DNA of 9,388 nucleotides from CAYGWP01 sp964353455 (lineage in GTDB: Bacteria > Planctomycetota > Phycisphaerae > FEN-1346): positions 1 through 9,388 of the forward strand of contig CAYGWP010000570.1 of assembly GCA_964353455.1 (NCBI GenBank), written 5' to 3'. Below are positions 1-4,656 of the stretch, piece by piece. A program made the position numbers and the translations under genes. A model generated the notes under the pieces. The model saw only the letters and a program-made list of their open reading frames with translations, searched no databases and was not told where the DNA came from. Numbering within the stretch: position 1 is the first letter of the stretch; every line of letters begins with the position of its first letter.

Positions 1-861
1 CTCCAGGGCGAACCGGGAACCGGCAAGGAGTTGATTGCCCGGCTTCTGCACCGGCTGAGCCGACGGTCGGACGGGCCGTTCATCGGCGTCAACTGTGCCG
101 CCATCCACGAATCCCTCCTTGAAAGCGAACTCTTCGGCCACGAGGCTGGGGCCTTCACCGGCGCGAAGTCTGCCACGGTGGGTTTCCTGCGTGCCGCCGA
201 TGGCGGGACCATCTTCCTCGATGAAGTCGGCGACATGAGCAGCCCCCTCCAGAGCAAGTTGCTCAGGGTCCTGGAGGAGCGGGCGGTCGTTCCGGTGGGG
301 GGGACCAAGGCTATCCCGGTCAACATCCGCGTGGTGTCGGCCACGCATCGGGACCTCGCCCGGGCCGTCCATGAAGGCTCCTTCAGGGCGGACCTCTATT
401 ACCGCTTCAACGTGGTATGCCTCTCGGTGCCCCCGCTGCGCGAGCGCCGGGAGGACATTCCCGTTCTGGTGAAGCACCTCACCGAGCGGATCGGGCAGGC
501 GCTGAGGCTAGAGCCGAAGGGGGTGTCGCCTGCGGCACTGGATGCGATGGTGGCGTACAGTTGGCCCGGAAACGTGCGGGAACTCGCCAACGTCATCCAG
601 CGGGCGTATGTCCTGTCCGAAAACTACATGATCGAGGTCCAAGACCTGCCGACCGAACTCTTTGCCTTTGACCCCGCCGACCCGTTCCCGACGCTGCGAG
701 AGGCCACCGGCCGCCACATTGCCGCGACGCTCCAGTTGGCGGGCGGGGTCCGCAGCAAGGCTGCCGAGACGCTCGGCGTCAATCGCAAGACCTTGTGGCG
801 GATGATGCGCAGGTGCAAGGTCGAGTGCCCGCCGCCCGAAACCATCGGCGCCGCCCCGTAA
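1..861 (+). CDS. Sigma-54-dependent activator (AAA+ and Fis HTH), 5' truncated by window edge
   Basis: This is the C-terminal 286 residues of a bacterial enhancer-binding protein, which remodels RNA polymerase-sigma-54 at -24/-12 promoters using ATP. The frame is open from base 1, so the gene starts outside the window; the internal TTG and ATG codons are not its start. Visible motifs, in order: Walker A GEPGTGKE at the extreme left, the sigma-54 contact loop GAFTGA (intact), Walker B GGTIFLDEVGDM, the arginine-finger region FRADLYYRFNV followed by PPLRERREDIP, the sensor-2 region WPGNVREL, and a C-terminal Fis-type HTH (RSKAAETLGVNRKTLWRMM). The N-terminal sensory or receiver domain is not visible, so its input is unknown. 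No terminator follows directly. The downstream 1.2 kb contains a sigma-54 promoter and a palindrome that could be its targets. The family call is secure; the regulon is inference. Confidence 0.95.
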   Translation, partial: LQGEPGTGKELIARLLHRLSRRSDGPFIGVNCAAIHESLLESELFGHEAGAFTGAKSATVGFLRAADGGTIFLDEVGDMSSPLQSKLLRVLEERAVVPVGGTKAIPVNIRVVSATHRDLARAVHEGSFRADLYYRFNVVCLSVPPLRERREDIPVLVKHLTERIGQALRLEPKGVSPAALDAMVAYSWPGNVRELANVIQRAYVLSENYMIEVQDLPTELFAFDPADPFPTLREATGRHIAATLQLAGGVRSKAAETLGVNRKTLWRMMRRCKVECPPPETIGAAP

Positions 862-1027
862 CCCGTTTTCCCGGCGTTCGCGCCCCTCGTGACCGGATTC
901 CGCGCTCGCGCTAGCGCGCCGTGCGGTCGGGCGCCCCCTCTGCGCGCACCAGCGGAACTTGCGTGGCCGAACGCCGCGCGGCGTGGCTGGACGCCCCATC
1001 GCCTTTCGGCGCCGCAGGCACAGTATC

Positions 1028-1047
1028 TTATGACGATATCGTCATAA
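1028..1047. promoter_or_regulatory. Perfect 20-bp palindrome, candidate operator or upstream activator site
   Basis: TTATGACGATATCGTCATAA is identical to its reverse complement over all 20 bp and is AT-rich in a very GC-rich setting. This is typical of a binding site for a dimeric HTH protein. It lies about 200 bp upstream of the predicted start of the sigma-54 transcript, a usual distance for enhancer sites, and just after an activator gene whose HTH is Fis-type. It is flanked by two copies of GTGGCCGAACGCC. That the adjacent activator binds it is inference; another dimeric repressor could equally do so. Confidence 0.55.
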
Positions 1048-1107
1048 CATGCCGTGGCCGAACGCCCCGCGGCAGGTTTCCGCCCAATCGAGGCCACATT
1101 TTCGTTC

Positions 1108-1157
1108 GCACGCCCGAGGGCGGGCGTGCCACGTGGCACAGCCGCCCTCGGCTGTGC
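1108..1157. repeat. Paired-hairpin intergenic repeat (REP-like)
   Basis: Two perfect 9-bp stems with 4-nt loops stand back to back. The first has arms GCACGCCCG (1108-1116) and CGGGCGTGC (1121-1129) around AGGG. The second has arms GCACAGCCG (1136-1144) and CGGCTGTGC (1149-1157) around CCCT. The six bases between them, CACGTG, form the core of a 14-bp palindrome GTGCCACGTGGCAC (1126-1139), so the whole unit can also fold across its centre. The loops AGGG and CCCT are complementary to each other. No T-run follows on either strand, so it is not a standard terminator. It is probably a dispersed non-coding repeat; its copy number cannot be seen from this window. Confidence 0.6.
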
Positions 1158-1216
1158 ATCTTCGCAAACCCCTGCCAAAACACGACTTATAAGAATCTCG
1201 CGCCTGCTTCCGTCGC

Positions 1217-1233
1217 TTGGCGCACCCCTTGCC
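1217..1233 (+). promoter_or_regulatory. Sigma-54 (-24/-12) promoter
   Basis: TTGGCGCACCCCTTGCC matches the RpoN consensus TGGCAC-N5-TTGC: GG at 1219-1220 and GC at 1231-1232 have exactly the required spacing (TGGC, 7 nt, TTGC). The only departure in the core is GGCGC for GGCAC. The predicted start is near 1244. It lies downstream of a sigma-54 activator gene and is the one convincing match I found by eye in the intergenic DNA. It drives no evident protein gene but a short structured stretch ending in a terminator. Confidence 0.65.
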
Positions 1234-1243
1234 TATTACACGG

Positions 1244-1379
1244 ATGAAGTCAGCACCTTGGCCCTGCTGAATCTCGGCGGACTGCCGGCGCGGGGCTTCA
1301 AGCGCAGGCCAAGAAAATGAGGAAAGAGTGCCGACCGGAGTTCTCTGCCCCCGACCGAAGAGGCCGGGGGCTGCTTTTT
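1244..1379 (+). ncRNA. Candidate sigma-54-controlled small RNA (about 135 nt)
   Basis: The stretch is bounded by the predicted start of a -24/-12 promoter and an intrinsic terminator. It can fold: CTTGGCC (1257-1263) pairs with GGCCAAG (1307-1313), extended by TGC/GCA with one bulged base. This encloses smaller stems such as CGGC/GCCG near 1275-1287. A single-stranded A-rich linker (AAGAAAATGAGGAAAGAG) lies between this domain and the terminator hairpin. Only tiny open frames are present, the first being an 8-codon frame from ATG 1244. I recognise no known RNA family. It could instead be a leader for a longer transcript, but no protein gene follows within 650 bp. The existence of the RNA is inferred from boundaries and structure. 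Confidence 0.5.
1347..1379 (+). terminator. Intrinsic terminator of the candidate small RNA
   Basis: Arms GCCCCCGACC (1347-1356) and GGCCGGGGGC (1362-1371) pair with one A-C mismatch around a 5-nt loop. They are followed by TGC and five T (1375-1379). The near-copy CCGACCGGAG at 1331-1340 precedes CCGACCGAAG at 1351-1360, so an alternative pairing of the 3' arm with the upstream copy is conceivable. Confidence 0.65.
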
Positions 1380-1561
1380 CACCAAGATGCCCTGAACACG
1401 GAACGGTCAAGAGGACGTGCTGGCCGTTGCGTGGAGGACGTCGTGATGCTGCCGCCGCTATTGCCCTTGGGGGCAGGAACGGCGGCAACGACTGGCGGGC
1501 CCTTGAGTTGCGCACGGCGGGCTGCGGCGGGGCGGCTTTTTTCTCGCACGGCCCTATGGCG

Positions 1562-1589
1562 CTTGCCGCCGGATGCCCCCTGCGGCAAG
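1562..1589. repeat. Perfect inverted repeat, function unknown
   Basis: CTTGCCGC (1562-1569) and GCGGCAAG (1582-1589) pair perfectly over 8 bp around a 12-nt loop. A second inverted repeat, TGCAGT (1595-1600) and ACTGCA (1614-1619), follows at once. Neither has a T-run. They may be part of a structured transcript lying between the two RNA candidates, or simple intergenic hairpins. Confidence 0.35.
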
Positions 1590-1697
1590 TGTCATGCAGT
1601 CGTAACTACTGTCACTGCAAGGGTTTATAAGAGCCCCGGCGGCGTCCGGGCGCATTAGCCGATCCCTAAAAAATGTGGAAAAATCCACCTCGGCGAT

Positions 1698-1726
1698 TTG
1701 ACTTCTAGGGAAATACAATGTATCTT
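1698..1726 (+). promoter_or_regulatory. Sigma-70 type promoter
   Basis: TTGACT (1698-1703), a 17-bp spacer and TATCTT (1721-1726). The local DNA is AT-rich in contrast to its surroundings. The predicted start is near 1733. It would transcribe the structured element ending at 1966 and, by read-through, the PEP-CTERM gene. Confidence 0.6.
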
Positions 1727-1732
1727 ATCCTT

Positions 1733-1966
1733 GCCTCAGGATAGACGACCGGAGCGCTTGCGCGGAGGCGAGAGCGTTCCACACAGACTTCTTTGCGTAA
1801 TGGCCATGAAAGGTAGCAGGTAACAGGGCCGGGTTGCGGGAAATAAGGCAGGCCCGAACGGTGGCTTCGGACAGGGAGCCCCCGAAAAGTTCAATTCGAG
1901 AGTCGTAGGCGTTGTGTGTAATGGCGGCACCGGAGGGTAAAGCCTGACCGGGCCGCCTTTTCTTTT
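1733..1966 (+). ncRNA. Candidate structured RNA or terminator-containing leader (about 235 nt)
   Basis: The element runs from a sigma-70 promoter to a strong intrinsic terminator and has no credible reading frame. Possible stems include GGAGCGC (1751-1757) with GCGTTCC (1774-1780, one G-U pair), GGGCC (1826-1830) with GGCCC (1851-1855), GGCT (1863-1866) with AGCC (1877-1880), and a long-range CACACA (1780-1785) with TGTGTG (1913-1918). The motif GTAATGGC occurs twice, at 1797-1804 and 1918-1925; the second copy overlaps the 5' terminator arm. I compared it by eye with the main riboswitch classes, 6S RNA, tmRNA, SRP RNA and RNase P and found no match. Two readings are open: an independent non-coding RNA, or an attenuator or riboswitch in the leader of the PEP-CTERM gene that starts 100 bp further on and shows no clear promoter of its own. 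Confidence 0.5.
1923..1966 (+). terminator. Strong intrinsic terminator
   Basis: GGCGGC (1923-1928) pairs with GCCGCC (1952-1957) and CCGG (1930-1933) with CCGG (1948-1951), with a single bulged A and a 14-nt loop. The stem is followed directly by TTTTCTTTT (1958-1966). It is the clearest terminator in the window. Confidence 0.8.
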
Positions 1967-2068
1967 GCGCTACGGGTCATGGTTGCCGGTCGCAGGTGTG
2001 GAGCCGGGAAGCGCTACGGGGGTGATTCGCAAGTCGGCACACGGTACTGACCGTTAGGAGAGAGACAG

Positions 2069-3181
2069 ATGGCTACCTGGGCGAAGAAGACGCTGGTGAT
2101 TCTGGCCGCCCTCGGGATCGTGCTGTCAACGACGGCGGCGTTTGCCGCCCCGTTCGCCACCATCACCCTGAAGGGGCGGGTCAAGACCACCGACAACCAC
2201 AACCCGTGGACGACCAGTCCGATTGCCGTCCGCGATGGCGACATCCTTGAGTACCAGATCTGGGTCGAAATGGCCGCCCCCGTCAGGGTCAACACCCAGT
2301 ACACCGTGGCCGGCACCAACACCATCACCACCGTGCGGACCATCACCCGCATGGTTTCGGGGACCGACGGCATCAACTCCCTGAAGTTTCACATCTACCA
2401 GACGGCCAGCCAGGAGATCCAGGTGGACTTCGCCACCGCCGTAATGATCTCGGGCCAAGCCGACAACAGCGATTGGTATGTCGGCACGGGCAAGAGCGGC
2501 GGCACGGTGACCGCGCGCGGCTCAACCGGCAAGAACGACCTGCTGAATATCCGCCCGATCCGTGCGTCGGGCAACTACGTCGGCATCAATGGCGAGCCGA
2601 GCCTGGTCGGCACGGGCCAGACGGCGACGATTACGTCTATGGGCACCGGCGCAGACTCGCTTATCCAGGCCAGTTACCGGAACCCGGTAGTGATTGACTC
2701 CACGTATCCCGTGGTGATGAGGTTCAACGGCGGCACCCAGTGGCAGATGACCAATAGCGCCCAGGCGGATCCGGGCATGGTCCTGAACGGCCTGAGGATC
2801 TACCAGCCGTTCGCCACGGCCGATGCCAAGAAGGACGACCCCACGAACGTGTACGTGGTCGATAGCGGCAGTTCCGTCATGCTGAACGCCGATGGCACGT
2901 GGAGCGACCACACGATGGGCGAGTTCTCCTGGGACCTCGACGGCGACCACGCGTATGACGATGCCTTCGCTCGGAACCCGACGCTCACCTGGGAACAACT
3001 GACGGACCTGTACGGCCCCAGCCCGTACGGCGAACACCCGATCAGTGTGAGAGTGCAGACTGGCGATGGCGAGACCGAAACCGATGCCGGCGCACTGAAT
3101 ATCATTCCCGAACCGGCGACGATCATGCTGATGGCGGCTGGCGGCGTGGCGGCGGTCTTCGTCCGCCGTCGCCGGGCCTGA
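2069..3181 (+). CDS. Secreted PEP-CTERM protein with PKD-like region
   Basis: A 370-residue exported protein. The start ATG follows TAGGAGAG at a suitable distance. Residues 1-26 form a signal peptide (KK, then a hydrophobic stretch, predicted cleavage after AFA). The body is rich in Thr, Asn, Gly and Asp with few Cys, as in extracellular beta-sheet proteins. Residues 261-343 resemble a PKD-type Ig fold, including WDLDGDHAYDDAF (288-300), which also looks like a calcium-binding loop. The last 24 residues are the sorting signal: PEP, a hydrophobic helix and RRRR. In this family exosortase recognises PEP-CTERM, cleaves near it and releases or anchors the protein at the surface, often within an exopolysaccharide matrix. 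No exosortase gene is in the window. The central region (27-260) is not recognised. The 54-residue reading frame at 3256 follows on the same strand. Confidence 0.9.
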   Translation: MATWAKKTLVILAALGIVLSTTAAFAAPFATITLKGRVKTTDNHNPWTTSPIAVRDGDILEYQIWVEMAAPVRVNTQYTVAGTNTITTVRTITRMVSGTDGINSLKFHIYQTASQEIQVDFATAVMISGQADNSDWYVGTGKSGGTVTARGSTGKNDLLNIRPIRASGNYVGINGEPSLVGTGQTATITSMGTGADSLIQASYRNPVVIDSTYPVVMRFNGGTQWQMTNSAQADPGMVLNGLRIYQPFATADAKKDDPTNVYVVDSGSSVMLNADGTWSDHTMGEFSWDLDGDHAYDDAFARNPTLTWEQLTDLYGPSPYGEHPISVRVQTGDGETETDAGALNIIPEPATIMLMAAGGVAAVFVRRRRA

Positions 3182-3194
3182 ATAAATCAGCGGC

Positions 3195-3229
3195 GCCGAC
3201 GGGAACCGGCAGGTGCCGAACCCGTCGGC
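3195..3229 (+). other. Stable hairpin between the PEP-CTERM gene and the small downstream gene
   Basis: GCCGACGGG (3195-3203) and CCCGTCGGC (3221-3229) form a perfect 9-bp stem. Inside it CGGC (3207-3210) and GCCG (3215-3218) form a second stem with loop AGGT. There is no T-run after it, so it is more likely a 3'-end stabiliser or partial terminator than a full stop. It leaves room for transcription to continue into the small gene. Confidence 0.5.
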
Positions 3230-3255
3230 TTATGATGAAATGGAGGAGGTTGTAC

Positions 3256-3420
3256 ATGAAGCAGGAAGGCCTGTGCACCAAGGTCATGTTTTGGCTGTTC
3301 ACGATGGTGCTGGCGCCCATGCCGGTGTCGCTGGACCGGCAAAGCCATGCCAAGGCAGCGCCGCAGGTTGCCTTGGGCAATGGGGGCCCCGGCTTGCAGC
3401 GTGCCCCCAAGCGGCTGTGA
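3256..3420 (+). CDS. Small exported peptide, 54 residues, hypothetical
   Basis: I chose ATG 3256 because it is preceded by GGAGGAGG (3242-3249) with a 6-nt gap, the strongest ribosome binding site in the window. The upstream in-frame ATG codons at 3232 and 3235 lack such a site. The peptide begins MKQEGLCTK, continues with a hydrophobic stretch VMFWLFTMVLAPMPVSL, and has HAKAAP near residue 36, which reads as a signal peptidase site (AKA). That would leave a mature peptide of fewer than 20 residues, rich in Gly, Pro and basic residues. It could instead be a single-pass membrane peptide. It lies 75 bp after the PEP-CTERM gene on the same strand and may be co-transcribed. I do not recognise a family. 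The ribosome binding site supports translation; the function is unknown. Confidence 0.5.
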   Translation: MKQEGLCTKVMFWLFTMVLAPMPVSLDRQSHAKAAPQVALGNGGPGLQRAPKRL

Positions 3421-3454
3421 TGTGAAGTCTGATAGCCCTGGGAGAGTTTCCCCC

Positions 3455-3484
3455 CGGCGCTACGGCGCCGCGGTTCGGCGTTTT
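3455..3484 (+). terminator. Hairpin with UACG tetraloop and alternative terminator
   Basis: CGGCGC (3455-3460) and GCGCCG (3465-3470) close a C(UACG)G tetraloop, one of the UNCG class known for high stability. In competition, CGCCG (3466-3470) can pair with CGGCG (3476-3480), followed by four T (3481-3484), which is a short terminator. The two folds share bases and exclude each other. It lies 35 nt after the small peptide gene. Confidence 0.45.
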
Positions 3485-3519
3485 GGGCCGACGGGGCAGG
3501 CGTTCCGAGACGTCCACAC

Positions 3520-3570
3520 GCGGAGCGCGGGTCTCACCGCGAGAGGTGAGGGCTGCGCTCCGCTTCTTCT
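3520..3570 (+). terminator. Nested long hairpin, probable terminator between converging genes
   Basis: Outer arms GCGGAGCGC (3520-3528) and GCGCTCCGC (3555-3563) pair perfectly over 9 bp. Inside, CTCACC (3533-3538) and GGTGAG (3545-3550) form a perfect 6-bp stem. The tail TTCTTCT follows on the plus strand. It sits between the small gene (+) and the 3' end of pta (-). The minus-strand side lacks a T-run, so it fits plus-strand termination better. Confidence 0.55.
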
Positions 3571-3615
3571 GGAACGCAACGGGCGAAAGCAAGCGGTTGC
3601 CGAAGGCCCCGGTGG

Positions 3616-4614
3616 TCATCCGGCAAAGGTCTGCGCGGCCGTGATGGCGGCGGCGTCAACGATGTCTTGCACCTGGCATCCGCGCGAAAGGTCGTTGACC
3701 GGCTTGGCAAGGCCCTGGAAGATCGGGCCGATGGCCTGGCCTCCGGCGAAACGCTCGGCCAGTTTGTAGCAGATGTTGCCCGCCCCGAGGTCCGGGAATA
3801 TGAGGACGTTGGCCCGCCCCCTAAGGGGCGAGTCCTTGCACTTGCGGGCGGCCACTTCCGGCACGATGGCCGCATCGGCCTGGAGTTCCCCGTCCACCAC
3901 GAGGCCCGGCTCCAGTTCCCGGACGCGTCTGGCCACCTCGGCCATCTTAGCGGCGCTGGGGTGGTCGGCCGACCCCTTCGTCGAGAACGACAGGCACGCC
4001 ATCACCGGCTCCTTTCCCGTGAACTGGCGCCACGACGTGGCGGCGCTGCGGGCGATATCGACCAGTTGCTCCGGTGTCGGGACCGGCACCACGCCGCAGT
4101 CGGAGAAGAGAAGCGTGCCGTCCAGCCCGAACTCTTTTCGGGGGATGATCATGATGAGGCACGAGGAGAGGGTCTTGCAGCCTCGGCGGAGGCCGATCGT
4201 GTGAAGGGCAGCGCGGATGACCGCGGCCGTGGGCGATGCGCTGCCGGCCGTCATTCCGTCCACGAGTCCATCCCTGAGGCACATAGCGCCGTAGAAGACG
4301 GGGTGCTGGAGTGCGTGGCGGGCCCGGTCGGCGGTCATGCCCTTGGCCTTGCGGAGTTCGTGGTAAGCGGCGGTGAACCTGTCGAGGCGGTCCTTGTCGG
4401 TCCGGTCGATGAACTCGGCGTCGTGGGGCGAGCCGCCGAGTTCCCACAGGCGTGCCGCCAGCGCCCCCGGATCGCCCAGGAGGACCGTGCGGCAGAAGCC
4501 TTCCTTCTGCATGCGGACGGCCGCCTGCATCACGCGTTCGTCGTGCGTCTCGGGAAGGAGTATGCGTCGCCGGGCCGGGCGTACACGGCTCTTGATATCT
4601 TCAATGATGTTCAC
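3616..4614 (-). CDS. pta: Phosphate acetyltransferase
   Basis: Encodes a 332-residue cytoplasmic enzyme interconverting acetyl-CoA plus phosphate with acetyl phosphate plus CoA. With acetate kinase it forms the acetate/ATP pathway. The length matches the short single-domain Pta of the PTA_PTB family, without the extra N-terminal domains of the enterobacterial enzyme. Family signatures are visible: RILLPETHDERV near the N-terminus, GMTAGSASPTA mid-protein, LSFSTKGSADHP, VDGELQADAAI, and the C-terminal FPDLGAGNICYKL and GPIFQGLAKPVNDLSRG. The start ATG at 4614 has GAAGGA about 8 nt upstream. It lies 42 bp after the stop of a co-directional response regulator gene and has no obvious promoter in that gap, so the two are probably one operon. 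No acetate kinase gene is in the window. Confidence 0.95.
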   Translation of the reverse strand: MNIIEDIKSRVRPARRRILLPETHDERVMQAAVRMQKEGFCRTVLLGDPGALAARLWELGGSPHDAEFIDRTDKDRLDRFTAAYHELRKAKGMTADRARHALQHPVFYGAMCLRDGLVDGMTAGSASPTAAVIRAALHTIGLRRGCKTLSSCLIMIIPRKEFGLDGTLLFSDCGVVPVPTPEQLVDIARSAATSWRQFTGKEPVMACLSFSTKGSADHPSAAKMAEVARRVRELEPGLVVDGELQADAAIVPEVAARKCKDSPLRGRANVLIFPDLGAGNICYKLAERFAGGQAIGPIFQGLAKPVNDLSRGCQVQDIVDAAAITAAQTFAG

Positions 4615-4634
4615 ATCGGGGTCCTTCGGGCCGT

Positions 4635-4655
4635 CCGCGCCTCATCGGGGCGCGG
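4635..4655 (-). other. Hairpin between the response regulator gene and pta
   Basis: CCGCGCC (4635-4641) and GGCGCGG (4649-4655) form a perfect 7-bp stem in the 42-bp gap. There is no T-run on the minus strand downstream, so it does not look like a terminator. It could tune the ratio of the two gene products by RNA processing or partial attenuation. Confidence 0.4.
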
Positions 4656-4656
4656 T

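Larger units (their letters stand above)
862..2068. other. 1.2-kb intergenic region with RNA and regulatory signals, no convincing protein gene
   Basis: No open frame here has a good ribosome binding site, recognisable motifs, or freedom from overlap with strong hairpins. In order, the region holds: GC-rich palindromes at 907-918 and 971-984; a 13-bp direct repeat GTGGCCGAACGCC at 963-975 and 1054-1066; a 20-bp palindrome (1028-1047); a paired-hairpin repeat (1108-1157); a sigma-54 promoter (1217-1233) with a short structured transcript ending at 1379; GC-rich hairpins at about 1454-1485 and 1562-1589; a six-T run at 1537-1542; an inverted repeat TGCAGT/ACTGCA (1595-1619); a sigma-70 promoter (1698-1726) with a 235-nt structured element ending at 1966; and a direct repeat GCGCTACGGG at 1967-1976 and 2011-2020. 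Between about 1380 and 1690 I see hairpins but no promoter I trust. Confidence 0.6.

Noticed and set aside
1159..1178. Minus-strand sigma-54 site (GCAA ... GCCA) near 1164-1177
   Set aside because: The spacing between the GC and GG elements is one base too short.
1042..1515. 157-residue minus-strand open frame over the intergenic region
   Set aside because: No ribosome binding site or motif, and it covers the sigma-54 promoter, hairpin repeat and terminator on the other strand; typical of chance frames at this GC content.
1317..1658. 113-residue plus-strand open frame beginning at ATG 1317
   Set aside because: It reads straight through the terminator at 1347-1379 and several hairpins, has no ribosome binding site, and its composition is Arg/Ala-rich as expected from GC-rich non-coding DNA.
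1888..1905. GTTCAATTC resembling a tRNA T loop
   Set aside because: The flanking bases cannot form a T stem and no acceptor or anticodon arms are present.
1816..1980. Possible cyclic-di-GMP (GEMM) or cobalamin riboswitch before the PEP-CTERM gene
   Set aside because: Short resemblances such as GGTAGCAGG are present, but the conserved cores and their order of these classes could not be found by eye.
1967..2068. Sigma-54 promoter directly before the PEP-CTERM gene
   Set aside because: GGCAC occurs at 2036-2040, but no TTGC follows at the required spacing.
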